This document shows, piece by piece, positions 12,035-22,968 of a DNA stretch of 64,000 nt. Under the pieces are notes generated by a model, which ran no database searches, had not been told where the DNA came from, and saw only the letters and a program-made list of their open reading frames with translations. This DNA comes from Ascaphus truei (Eukaryota > Chordata > Amphibia > Anura > Ascaphidae): positions 141,786,563 to 141,850,562 of the forward strand of contig CM071570.1 of NCBI GenBank assembly GCA_036426205.1, given 5' to 3'. Within the stretch, counting starts at the first letter, position 1; the number at the start of each line of letters is the position of its first letter. Both the position numbers and the translations under genes were made by a program.

Positions 12035-12679
12035 AAGTTCGAGTAGGCTACGCAAGCTCCTGTGACCGCCCCGCATCAATGGCACCCGAAAGCAGGTCCA
12101 CCCGTATCCGGAAGTGATGCGGACGACTGCCGGAAGTGACGTTACGGCGTGCAAGCGGCCGGAGAGTTCAGAGGGATCAAGCCACCTATAATTTTTATGT
12201 ATCCATGCCATATTGTACAAATATAAGTGCAATATTTTTCGTTTAATACATTATATTTATGAACATACAATGTTGCACTAGGTGTGATCTTCTGTTTCCA
12301 ACCGAGGAACATTACGCTGACCACCTGAGCTGAAAACCATTTGTGTTTCCACTGCTGTTTATCCACTGGGAAAGTGTGAGTCCCCATTTCTGTTGTTTTC
12401 AAGATGTCCTTTATCTAAGAATTACTACACTATATATTTCTATATATATTTTTTTTCACATATGGTGACATCTGCGCTCCTCACAAACCACCACTGATCA
12501 GAGTTATAACTGGGATTCTAACTGTGAGTCCTGTATATAGGTTTAAGTGTATAGAATGGTCAAAAAAATCGAAAGGCAAAATACAGGATTAATGATACAA
12601 TGTCAACTTCCATAAAGGAAAGTGACATGGGATTCCTTATTTCAGCAATGAAGGAAAGCAATGTAACAAAGTAATGGGA

Positions 12680-13010
12680 AAGCCAGCAGGTAATGCCACT
12701 TTATTGAAGATTTGTGAGACCTCACCTATAGTATTGTGTTCACTGTGGTGAATATAGCTCCAAAAGGACATCTTAATTTAGAGATTGTGTAAAGAAGGGT
12801 TAGTAAAATAGTGCATGATCTGCATCTACAACTTAAAGACTAAAGAACCTCAACATGTACAACTTGATAGGAGAGAAGGGAGAGGGGTATATGATAGAAA
12901 CAAAAGTACAGTAGGGAGGCATATTTCAGAGCAAGAGGAATGCTAGACCAGGAGGTTGTGCTCCATAGGTGCAATCAATGGGAGAGGGACGACAGGATGG
13001 GAACAAGTCC
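12680..13010 (+). pseudogene. LINE (CR1/L2-like) reverse-transcriptase C-terminal tail, decayed
   Basis: Translated in pieces, the plus strand gives LRPHLYYCVH-like residues near 12730 and LKNLNMYNLIGEKGEGYMIE at about 12842-12900. It then gives IFQSKRNARPGG near 12930. This is the order of the C-terminal motif block of vertebrate CR1/L2-type LINE ORF2 (RPHLEYCVQ, LKDLNMYSLEERR.RGDMIET, FQ.KRSARTRG). Stop codons and frame changes interrupt it, and no 5' part of the ORF is present, as expected for a 5'-truncated dead insertion. Family assignment is from memory of the motif. Confidence 0.65.
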
Positions 13011-13979
13011 CCTCTAACTTTTAGGGAACCTCTGATGTGCCATCCTCCCCCTACCAGCTTCATTTACATCACTGTGGCATACATCAGTCGTCACTTTCAC
13101 AGTTTAATGCATAAACCCTAGTGTGTCCAAAAAGCAGTGCCTGTTTTTTTAAGAGGAACATTTCCCCCACATTCTATTTTTTTATTTTTAGCACACATTG
13201 CACAGTGAAAAAATAAATAAAAGATTACATTCAGAGATGGGATCACTTGAGATATACAAAGCACTTAAAATGGCAACTTTGTATACAAAATTACTCAAAG
13301 TAATCCATGCGCCCCACTCATTTTTACTTTGAGCCATTTCAGTATACAAACCAAGTTGCCATTTTAAGCAGGGTGGGACATTACATTGATGCTCACAATT
13401 GTGTCTATCATTGTAACAAAAGTATGCCTCTTTATATATAATGTGTCACAATACACTATTTTAAAATCAATATATGGTTATTTAACGTGCCAAGCATTTT
13501 TAAATACCTAACACTTGGCATTTATCATAAATCTTACAATAAATCACATCTGCATTACTTGTTCTGGAATATAGCAATGAAAAGTATCTATCTTTTCATA
13601 TGTTACGTTTTTAAATTTTCAATATATGTTTAATATATCTGTTTGTGATTTCCTGATTCTCAAACTTACAGTAGAAGAGACTCGGATAATGATCTTGTAT
13701 AATGCCTTTGCCTTTTTTTCTTTTTCAATTATGTAATGATTTTCCTGTCTCTTGGTTTAATGTACTATAAATTAAATAAATGCTGGATACACTGCAGAGC
13801 TCTATAAGAAAAAGAGATAGTGTTGATATTTGTAATGATGATATAACACAAAGTCCTAAATGTTTGGTGCGAGTGCTTTGGTTACTGGTGCTTTTCCCCA
13901 AAACTTTTGTGGAGAATTTAAACAAGACGAATATGCCACATGATGGTTATATTAGTATGTTGTAACCCAATAACCTGGT

Positions 13980-14245
13980 CTCTTATTGCTTACTGCTGTA
14001 TGTGAATAGGGTTTACTGGCTATGCACTTATTTTACCCAGGCTGTGCTGAAAAGCTGTGTAATACAGCAGGCATACGTTTATAGGGGTCCATGTTAAAAC
14101 AGACAAGAAGCAAAAGGTGGCTGCACTCATTTGCATGTCATTACCCAGAATCCCTAGCTGCAGTGGAAGCACTGTATGCTAAGAAATAATGGTGAAAAAC
14201 GGGGTTGCAGGCCTGTCAGAGACATGAGAATGTGCTAACAAGTGA
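13980..14245 (+). mobile_element. Octamer-carrying MITE family, copy 1
   Basis: It shares GGCTGTGCTGAAAAGCTGTG, AAGCAAAAGGTGGC, CTCATTTGCATGTCA, CCCAGAATCCCT and GCTGCAGTGGAAG with sequence at 63690-63867. The part from about 14127 also matches the reverse complement of the middle of the perfect-TIR element at 61841-62076 (TAATGGTGAAA..CGGGGTTGCAG). It contains ATTTGCAT, the POU/Oct octamer. No clear terminal duplication is visible here. Confidence 0.7.
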
Positions 14246-14479
14246 TATTTCTATTTACTTCTAATATAAATAGAGAACATTTTTAGGCTTTCTAAATGGC
14301 TGTGAGGGAGTATTCTAATACCTCTAGCCACAAACGGCATGTTCCCTCACCTTACCTACAGAATAGTTAGGAATGAACACCTAAGGTATTTGAATATCAG
14401 GGTTGGTGATAAACCCCTGGGTTTCTTCTGCAGGTGAAGAGCCTCTGTAAACAGTGTGCTGCTGCTAATGCTCGTGTCA

Positions 14480-14815
14480 CATACCGGGGGACAGACCTAG
14501 CACCAGCAGCATCCACAGCAACAGCAGTAGGAGGAGGAGGAGCTCCCTCTTTCCCAGACAATACAATCCACACGCACACACGCACACACACACACTACTA
14601 AATACTGCATCTATACAGTAGATGCAGCTTCCCTGCATCGCATACATGTCACTCTCTCTGCACAGAGGCCAGCAGTTCATCACCAGCAGCAGAAAAGCAG
14701 CTTCTTATACCTCGGAGGACAGAGACAGACAGAGCCCCAGCACCTGAAAGCAAGAAGCGGCTGGAGCACTTACACTGCCTGCTTCCCTGCCCCTCTCATC
14801 TTATGCTGACCGAGG
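14480..14815 (+). promoter_or_regulatory. Possible promoter / first exon of a host gene
   Basis: A locally GC-richer, low-repeat block with CAG/GGA-rich 5'-UTR-like sequence (about 14500-14760). It ends in CATCTTATGCTGACCGAG followed by GTGAGC at 14814, a good splice donor directly after a short open frame starting MLTE. The following 4 kb lack recognised repeats apart from one MITE, as in a long first intron. No TATA box is obvious. I do not recognise the putative N-terminus. It could equally be ordinary unique sequence with a chance donor. Confidence 0.25.
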
Positions 14816-17800
14816 TGAGCCATTGTTTGGGTGCATTAGCAGGTACTTTATCCCACCTCCTCCTAACACGCACGCTTGTGCTCTGCAGACCATGTCTGAT
14901 ATTGCTTCATGCTTTGGGGGCAACGATGTTCAGCATTTGGTCAGCGCCTATGCACAAGAAAGGGATCCCCATTAATTTTAGAGAAAGGGGTCCGTGATCA
15001 CTGGGAGTGTGTCGTGCGGTTGTTCTGTGGGTACCAGTGATGTCCAACATGTCTTTCTTATGCCTCGTGCTGAACCACAGGTAGTATATTTGCTTAAAGT
15101 GCTAGCACAGTTTCCTGCTCCTCTGTTACCATGGGAGAACTAATTCAGTGCTGGTGTGGTTTGCAATGCCTTGTCATCATTGCAAGTTCTACAGCACAGT
15201 GGGGTAGGCGGCAGCTAGATCTGCAATTAAAATAAAGGCTATTGAATGTTTTATCAGGTATGCACCCAGCATCCTAGTGCAGATCAAAGCTGCTGCATTT
15301 CTACGATGTATGAAAACATATTTGGTTGGAGGTGCAACAAAGGTAGAAACTCTTTAATATGTTGCTTGCCCCACTGTCTAAGTGTAATTTACATAACTCC
15401 AAAGCTCATGTAATTCTGTTTTGCTAAATAACTCCAAATATGTTTGCATTGTAATGCATCTTCTTGGATAAATTCAGTATGTACATCAGGTCCCATACAA
15501 GGGGATAAATGGGGATCTGCTTATTTTTCAATGAGGTTTTCCAAATAGCACCATTATTTTAGAAAACAATATTGCGGTGGGATAGGAAAATAGTAATGGC
15601 TCACTAGTCTGATGTGGAAACATGTCAAATTGTTGATAGGGGCTGGAACCGGTGGTGCTGCGGGTGCTGCAGCCCAACCTGGGATTATACATTTTTACAT
15701 TTATGTATGCAGCAATGATTTCTGAAAGTAAGATCGCCATGAACACTAACCTTCAAAATTCCTGCTCTAATGTTGTTGCTCTTATCATTTTGACAAGCCA
15801 CAGTCTAATTTTAGATTAAGCTTAAACCTACAAGACTCTATTTGGGAATCAGCCAAAAAAAATATATGAAAAACTCCAGGCTTCATCCTTTTACAACAGG
15901 AAGGTGTGATGATCATGTGCTTCTTGGCTTCCAGCTGTAAATCTTTTTATAGCTTCCTGTCCCTTCTTCACTGTGAACATAGTGATCAGATGGGGATCTA
16001 AGCGGGAACAATCTGTGTGCCCAAGTTAAGGCACTAAATGTAGTCACACTCAAGTTTTAATCTTGGTGTTGCTTTATAATTTGCTATCACCAGTTTGGAT
16101 AATGAGGATGCAGCTCTTGTATGTTCCTATTAAAATCCCATACAAGGGTGCTCCACACCCCCCTCCCCCCAAAAAAAACAATCCTGAAAAAGAGCTCATG
16201 TGATGCCCTTTAACCCCTTGAGTGCTGGAGGGGCCATGGCGTCAGAATGATCCTCAGAGCGTGATGTGGAAATTGAAGAGGACGCGATCTCCTCTAAAAA
16301 ACGAGCTCTCAAAGGCCATGACATAGCCAGTACGACATGGAACCCATGGAGTGTCAGACCCCGTGAAGTAGGGGCTACGTCTTGAGGCACCCAAAGGGTT
16401 AAGCAGGTTTTTTCCTAGTTATATTTGTATTTATTTCATTTTTATTTACAAAGGCCCAAAGCCTGCCATGGAGTGAATTTATATGGAAACTTCTGCTGTT
16501 CACTTTCTCCAGTTAACACTGTTGCACAGAGCTGTCCTCCATGCAGTTTCCGGACTACAACGGGTCGTATTTAAATGTATCTAGATAAAGTTCTACCATT
16601 GTCACTAAGTGGGTAATTCTATATGTGCCATAGGGGCTGTACAGAAATTTGTATGGGGATTATCAGTAGAGAACAGTGTGTATATTGTAGGCTAAGGCCC
16701 GAAGTGTGAGGGATTTAGCTGCCATTTTGATCTTGGCATAAAATACACCATTTGAAAAATTAGCAAGGACGGAAAAACTATATGTGCAGCCCTCCTATTG
16801 TATAGCATGGGGAAGAAATATATAAAATAAACATATGGGGGGCAGCTGCACCTTTAACAACAAGATAATGCACAAGGTGCTAAAGTACTTTGATTAACTG
16901 ACACATAATGAACATGTCTTTCTTACAACAATTCATTAGCAAAAATGCATTTTTTTGGCTTAATCCATAGCCACAGCCTTGTGGCTGTGATGTTCTGAAT
17001 AACTGAATCCAGAGAAATGAGCTGGACTAGGAGTTGACACACCAATGAGAGCTCTGACCTCAAATTTCAGTTTCAGACAGAATTGGACATCAATAAAACA
17101 TGTATCAACCTTATGCTAGATTGGCACCATAGCAATATCCCCTGCCCTGCTTAAATATATATTAGCTCACAGGGAATACGTAATTGCTTTTACTCCTCAA
17201 AAGTTGTCAATGACAAGTATTGCCTTGCACTGCAATGTTAACTCTATATCTCTGCTTATGACATGTGAGAACAGAAGAGAAACCCAGTATTTTGTCAACA
17301 TTGAATTTTACTATAAGAGAAACCTTGTAGCTTTGTATTTCTGCCAAGTATTTAAGGTACACAATGCTCCTACTTGGTTAAAAAAAAAAAATGTCAGTTG
17401 TATGAATAATACAATTTATTGCCATTTTCTACTGTCTTTTTCCCTTTTGTAGAACCTATAAATGCTTTCGTATAGTAAACAAAAGTATTTAAAACCATAA
17501 ATAAATGTTACGCAAATTGTGAAGACTAGACTTGTATATTAGACTCTGGTTTTACACTGCTGTCTGTAAACTTCTGTAATCAACATACAGTATCTTGAGA
17601 AAATGGTGAAAAAATGCATTATGTTTACATAAAAAAATTAGAACAGCTAATGCTTTTACTCAGTTTGTCTCAGCATCTCACAGCAGTAGCAATGTTACTA
17701 CTGTACATGAATGCAATGCAGACTATTTACAGCACACATAGTTTAATGTATATGATGCTTATTTTATGGTGCTTTTGGGGATATTTTTGACAGTTTGTCT

Positions 17801-19050
17801 TGACAGATCTGGGCAATAAGCATGTATTTCAAGTGTTGCAATCATATGGATCTTTTTCTTTGATTTAGTGACCTGTGAACACTAAGATATATTTATGACC
17901 TTGAGATTGTTAAATATCATCACTTTAGATGTACAGTATTACTTTATTCATTTATGGAAAAAATATATAGATGTATTTGTTGCAAATAATCCTTATTTAA
18001 AGTCATGGTTAGTTTTCTTTTAAGAAAGGCAGGGGGAAATGCATCAGGATACACGAAGGAGGACAATAATTTGGTGTTATTTGCATTAAGTAGCCATGTG
18101 TGCATTGTTGTTGCTTAAACAAAATGGGAGGAGTCTGTGTCATTTCAGTAGTTATCTTTTATGGAACGATTTAAGAATCTCACTTTCATACATATACATA
18201 TATCTACACATACATATACATATACAAATACCACAAACGTATTTGTTAAATCCTTTCCATTTTCAATTTTGGAAAAAATATTGATTAAACAAACTGTTTA
18301 AAAATAATAATAATGTAATTAGCACATAGCTTTCACTTTAAAACAACTCCAATATATAATGTCCTCAGTGAAGACTATACCTTTAAAAACACAAGGAGGG
18401 TGATGCACTGTATCATGGTCCTCCGGGTACCAATTGGATTTGTTCTCTTTGATATGGCTGGTACAATTCAGTTTTGCAGCCAGGAGACTTCCATACATCA
18501 CCCCCGAGATCAGACACCTTACATGGTTATAACATTTTCTTCAAATGTAAGCTTTTTACATTTAAGCTATGGTCATACAGTTTGGTGCATATTTTCTTAA
18601 TATGGAAAGGTCTTCAGGAAGTGTAGGCTCTACAACTCCATATGTAAAAGCAGAGCATTGAAGAAAATGGTTGTTAAAGTCTTGGCAAGGATTCTTTTTT
18701 TAAATTTTATTAAAGAAAAAAAAACAAACAATTTTTTCATGAATTGCCCACGTGTGCAATTTCTTTGTTGAGCACCCAGCATAATGACATTGAAGCCCAC
18801 GTACTGTATTAAACTAGGATATTTTTTATATGTAGAGATCTGCCTAATGAAGAGGAGAGGGTTATTTGTGGAGTTTTGTGAGAGTTTTGTGAGATCATGA
18901 TTCACAACTAATGCTGATCCAAGAATATGTACAGAAGAGAGGTCTCTCGACACATAATTAATGACGATAGAGAATGTTTCCCATGAGCATAGGTGTTCTG
19001 GAAAAAGAAATCCTTTGTAATTACATTAGGCACGTACATACAACTATCAA
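14816..19050. other. Quiet AT-rich sequence, no gene recognised
   Basis: Mostly unique-looking, AT-rich sequence. The only clear element is the piggyBac-type MITE at 16214-16398; a short ATACAT-type simple repeat lies near 18190-18235. I see no exon with coding character on either strand. Confidence 0.45.
16214..16398. mobile_element. piggyBac-type MITE with TTAA target duplication
   Basis: A 185-bp element flanked by TTAA on both sides (16210-16213 and 16399-16402). Its ends are inverted: CCCCTTGAGTGC at the left and GCACCCAAAGGG at the right. TTAA duplication plus CCC...GGG termini is the piggyBac signature. It encodes no transposase and must have been moved in trans. The minus-strand open frame across it is incidental. 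Confidence 0.72.
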
Positions 19051-19188
19051 GAACTCAGGGGGAGATTCACTAAGCTCTGAATAGGGGTATAGGCAATCAA
19101 TTCTTTGTTCAAAACAATGGCAGGTAGTGTAGGACCGAGCTCCGTTAGAATACCCTTTATCGAAGTTGAGTGAATTCCAGCTGTAATA

Positions 19189-19306
19189 GCCCAAATTTAC
19201 TAAACCGTCTTCTGCCACAAGACACCATCTGGCTTGAATGGGATATAAGGTGTTTTATAGCGCCGGAAGGTGCTTTATGGCAGAAGACTGCTTAGTAAAT
19301 ATGGGC
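19189..19306. mobile_element. Short TIR MITE (GCCCA..TTTACTAA family), copy 1
   Basis: A 118-bp element with terminal inverted repeats of about 29 bp: GCCCAAATTTACTAAACCGT and, in reverse complement, GCCCATATTTACTAAGCAGT, both continuing into CTTCTGCCA. It is the same family as 22824-22968. No clear target duplication is visible. It abuts a GC-rich block (about 19340-19530). Confidence 0.7.
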
Positions 19307-19699
19307 CAATGTCTCTTCTGGCTTTGGCAAACTTCATTGGCTGAACCGCCGGGTGCGTGGCTTAGCGCTCCATCGCAACTCCTGCTCTCAATTCTCTTGG
19401 GAGCAGCAGTCACTGTCGGCGCAGCGCAGCACCCCCCCTCGCAGCGGTCCCGGTCCCATTGTGCAGCGGCTATTGTCCCTGCAGCGTCCGCCACAGCGGG
19501 CGCTGCAGTAGCCAGCGGGGACCTGGCCTTACTGTCTAGGCCGCTTTTGCATTTCAATAGAGAGAAACCTCTTATGTCTCCACTGTTCATTTTCACACTA
19601 GGCTACCTGTTTCTACCTTATCTTATTTTCCGCTTCCTCTCAACATCCATTGCAACCAGATATCCCTCTTACAAACACTGTATATAATATTGTGTCTCT

Positions 19700-19765
19700 C
19701 TGTATTTCTGTCACACCCGATGAAGGACCCTAAGAGGTTCGAAAGCTTGTAACATATCAACTACT
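19700..19765 (+). repeat. Retroelement-end-like module (GATGAAGGACC...GAAAGCTTGTAAC)
   Basis: CCGATGAAGGACCCTAAGAG, then GTTCGAAAGCTTGTAACAT, then a CCCTCTCCCTCC tract. The stem GGACC/GGTTC closes between GATGA and GAAA, again a hammerhead-like arrangement. The same module, in reverse orientation, is at 33175-33262, and again in the inverted arm near 41780-41870. Family unassigned. Confidence 0.5.
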
Positions 19766-20689
19766 CCCTCTCCCTCCTTTGTTACTAGATGACTTCTAAG
19801 AAAACCAATAATAATTGGTTATTTATTTATTCTGTTGAATTTGTGGCACTGCTCCTTTTATAAGTTGGAGCATACTAGAGGACTGTTGGTGCATCCATGT
19901 ACTTGAGAGGAGATCAGCTCAATTCATGTTGAATTGGGCCTTAGTAGCTGTTGCAGGATGACAGTAGAGTGTGTGATAACAATATTAAGAGAGCACAAAA
20001 GGATGTTTGCTGGGTCTCAGTCCTCTGTCATCTACAGTATACAAGTATTTATGTGTTCATTATTATGTCATACTTGGAAAAAATGTTCTCACAAATCATG
20101 TGATACTATCCAAAATCTAACATTTCAGTGCCTAATTACACAACAATGATAACAATTAGTGGTTTGAGAACGAAAATGTTTTTCAACGGTTGTTGCACAA
20201 GTCAATGAAATGTACGACAGATATTGCAAGATATCGCAGTTAATAAGGAATCTATAAAACAGCCTCATGCTACTGTGTGCTAGAAACCTCAAACGTAGGT
20301 GACATGATTTATTCCTGTCAGAAACAGTGGCAATTTGCATCAAATAAATGCTTTGTCATTCACAAACAAAACATATTTCACTGTAAAATGCATAGTCAAT
20401 AATAATTGTAGACTTGACATTGCACAAATCTTTCTGGATTTCAGGTCTTGTCACGATGAAGGGATCCGCAATTTTTTAGAAAAGTGCTAAAAATGTGTGC
20501 ATAAGGTCTTAACAACAACACTGTGCCCTCCCCGACACTAAAAGTGTCTGCCCTAAAGAGGCAGCCAGAAAGCATGCTCTTGATTGTGACTGTGTGTATG
20601 TTTTGTTTATAGCATACTAGCTGAGAGACCCGGCGTTGCCCGGGATGTAATTTTGGGGGGCGGACGACAGGGTTGGGCTTCCCCCGGGT

Positions 20690-21360
20690 GACTGGGTGAC
20701 TGACTGAATGGGTGGGTGGGTGACTGGGTGACTGACTGAATGGGTGGGTGACTGAATGGGTGGGTGACTGGGTGACATGTGCCTGAGTGGGTGGGTGACT
20801 GAGGTGGGAGTGGGTGACTGACGTGGGTGGGTGACTGATGGGGTGGGTGACTGAGTGGGGTGGGTGACTGAGTGAGTGGGTGGGTGACTGAGTGAGTGGG
20901 TGGGGTGACTGAGTGGAGTGGTGGGTGACTGAGTGAGTGGGGTGGGGTGACTGAGTGAGTAGGTGACTGGTGAAGTGGGGGACTGGGTGAAAATGAAGGA
21001 CTGGGTGAAGTGACTGGTGACTGGGTGACTGGGTGGTGGGTGGGTGGTGTGGGTGTGTGGGTATGGTGGGTGGGTTGTGGGTGATGAGTGAGTGGGTGGG
21101 TGACTGAGTGAGTGGGTGGGTGACTAGTGAGTGGTGTGGTGACTAAGTGAGTGGGTGGGTGGTGACGAGTGAGTGGGTGGGTGGGTGGGTGACTGGTGAG
21201 TGGGTGGTGGGTGGGTGACTGAGTGAGTGGGTGGTGGGTGACTGAGTGAGTGGGTGGGTGACTGAGTGTGGGTGGGTGCTGGTTGGACTGAGTTGACTGG
21301 TGGGTGGGTGAGTGAGGGTGACTGGGTGACAGTGAGTGGGTGGGAGACGGTGGGTGACTT
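20690..21360 (+). repeat. GGGTGACTGAGTGAGTGGGT-type minisatellite
   Basis: About 670 bp of irregular iterations of GGGTGACTG, AGTGAGTGGG and GGGTGGGTGGG. The opposite strand has long open frames coding Pro/Thr/His/Ser repeats; these are artefacts of the short repeat period. The plus strand has many closely spaced GGG runs. Confidence 0.95.
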
Positions 21361-21515
21361 ACCTTGACCCCGTGGCATCTGGCTGGGGCAGGAGGTGAGT
21401 TCGGGAAGCGGCGGGGGGGCAAGAGTGGCAGAGGCCCGCGCCGCGCTTACCCTCCGTCTGTGAGCCGGTGCACGGGAGGAGGAGGCTCGCCCGCCGCCTT
21501 TCCCTCCGTCCGGGA

Positions 21516-21905
21516 CCGGCGCACGTGAGGGGGATTGCAGGAGGCCCGGCCACGCCGCGCTTCCCCTCCGTTCCTCGTTGTGAGGCGGGGGGAGGAGCCT
21601 GGAGTTTGCTGCTGAGCAGGAGGGCCGCGCTTCCCCTCTCCGGGAGTCGGCGCATGTGACAGGGAGTGCAGGAGGCCCGGGCCACGCCACGCTTTTCCTC
21701 GTTGTGAGCGAGGGGGGAGGAGCCTGGAGTTTGCTGCTGAGCAGGAGGGCCGCGCTTCCCCTCTCCGGGAGCCGGCGCACGTGAGGGGAGTGTAGGAGGC
21801 CCGGGCCGCGCCGCGCTTTTCCTCGTTGTGAGCGAGGGGGAGGAGCCTGGAGTTTGCTGCTGAGCAGGTGGGCCGCGCTTCCCCTCTCCGGGAGCGGCAC
21901 ACGGT
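21516..21905 (+). repeat. Tandem repeat, ~124-bp unit, about 3-4 copies
   Basis: CGGCGCACGTGAGG-like unit starts occur at about 21516, 21646, 21771 and 21892. Each unit carries GTGCAGGAGGCCCGGGCC, CTTTTCCTCGTTGTGAG and GGAGCCTGGAGTTTGCTGCT. High GC and CpG content. Minus-strand open frames here are repeat artefacts. Confidence 0.9.
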
Positions 21906-22069
21906 GAGGGTGATGGTGCGGCTGGGGATGTTGCGGAGCGTGGGGATTTGGGTGAGGTGGGAGGGGGGAGAGAGTGAGGGGCACCGGAGAGGAGGGCACC
22001 GGAGAGGAGGGGGGGGTGTGGAAGGTTAGCTGCGGTCCAACTGACGGGGAGAGTAAGGACAAGCAACAG

Positions 22070-22072
<3 letters not shown>

Positions 22073-22119
<47 letters not shown>

Positions 22120-22148
22120 TGTGGTGGTGTGTGTGTGTGGTTTGTGTG

Positions 22149-22208
<60 letters not shown>
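22073..22208 (+). repeat. GT/CA microsatellite
   Basis: Two (GT)n runs separated by a short GGTGTGTGGTGG interruption, within the Helitron-like element. Confidence 0.97.
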
Positions 22209-22209
<1 letters not shown>

Positions 22210-22367
22210 GTCACTCCGCCTCAGGCCAATGAGAGGTGTGGGGGCGGGCGGCCCAAGGGACCAATGAGATTTCCCCTAGGGACACAGGAAGATGCAGACA
22301 GGCATACAGTGCTTTCACAAATATATAATATAAGATTCCAATATAAGTGACAAAAAGTACGCTACAG

Positions 22368-22646
22368 CAGGGGTGCGCAAACTTGTTGCGCTGCGCCCCC
22401 TGCCTGCTCTTCTGCTCGATCGCGCCCCCCCTTACCTTCAACGAAGCGTCAAATGGCGTCATTTAACGTCACGTCTCCCATGGTAACGGGCGTCATTTGA
22501 CGCCGCTTTGCTATGGAGATGAGTGGACAAGAAGCTGGTGAGTACATTTACAGAGGCCTTGCGCTCTTAGTGCGGAACATCTGTAACCGCCATGCCCCTC
22601 CAATAATGTCTCCGCGGGGGTGTGTCCCCCGGTTTGCGCACCGGTG
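22368..22646. mobile_element. hAT MITE with exact 8-bp target duplication
   Basis: A 279-bp element starting CAGGGGTGCGCAAAC and ending GTTTGCGCACCGGTG, inverted repeats of 15 bp with two mismatches. It is flanked by the identical 8-mer CGCTACAG at 22360-22367 and 22647-22654. CAG.GGTG termini and an 8-bp duplication define the hAT superfamily. The interior is GC-rich, with GCGTCA/TGACGC motifs and no coding capacity. Confidence 0.88.
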
Positions 22647-22823
22647 CGCTACAGAACCTCAGAAGAAATTAATTGACAGGCATGTATGCCAGGGAAAATG
22701 TTATGTAAATTCCAATCCATGGGTATGCTATAATCAATGTATTATCATTTATTGGCTAGCTTGCAGTGATACTTTCAGTGGGGATTTTAACATCCCCAAG
22801 GTATTTGGACAACAAACATTATA

Positions 22824-22968
22824 GCCCATACTCACTAAGCGGTATTATGACATCAGATACCTTCTAGCGCCAAAAGACTTTTACAGCCTATTTACTTGAA
22901 TGAACTGCAATGTGTCTTCCAGCACCACTACATGTCTTATCTCATAGCAGCGCTTAGTAAATATGGGC
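22824..22968. mobile_element. Short TIR MITE (GCCCATA..CACTAAGCGG family), copy 2
   Basis: The left end GCCCATACTCACTAAGCGG and the reverse complement of the right end, GCCCATATTTACTAAGCGC, form TIRs of about 28 bp around a 145-bp element. Related to 19189-19306. No firm target duplication. Confidence 0.7.

Larger units (their letters stand above)
11451..12496. repeat. Near-perfect 1-kb palindrome (two ~506-bp arms, 33-bp spacer)
   Basis: The left arm 11451-11956 and right arm 11990-12496 are reverse complements with few differences. The outer ends read CAGTGGTGATTTGTGG and its complement, and the inner ends AGGAGTCAT and ATGACTCCT. The spacer 11957-11989 is not palindromic. The arms contain GC-rich CTTCCGG sequence and ACGCGTTTCGCTTTAAA...AGCTTCCTCAGG. 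CAGTGGTG ends are reminiscent of hAT termini, but no 8-bp target duplication is present (TAGATTTC against ATCAGAGT). It may be a fold-back element or an inverted duplication of a retroelement end. Confidence 0.9.
20618..22335 (-). mobile_element. Helitron-like element packed with minisatellites
   Basis: On the minus strand the 3' end shows the Helitron signature: hairpin CCCGGGCAACGCCGGG (20630-20645), then 8 bases, then CTAG (20618-20621), followed by a host T. The likely 5' end is TC at 22335, preceded by host A, giving the A|T insertion target. No TIRs or target duplication are needed for this class. The 1.7-kb body is filled by a GGGTGACTGA minisatellite, a 124-bp tandem repeat and a GT microsatellite, and has no Rep/helicase gene, so it is non-autonomous. 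The 3' end call is firmer than the 5' end. Confidence 0.55.

Noticed and set aside
21516..21905. Regularly spaced repeats resembling a CRISPR array
   Set aside because: Vertebrate genome context, units are contiguous tandem copies without unique spacers.
20607..22066. Long minus-strand frames encoding Pro/Thr/His/Ser-rich proteins up to about 310 aa
   Set aside because: They lie entirely in the minisatellite and 124-bp tandem repeat of the Helitron-like element; the repeat period keeps several frames open at once.
22026..22350. Cys/Val and His/Thr-rich frames
   Set aside because: Translation of the GT/CA microsatellite.
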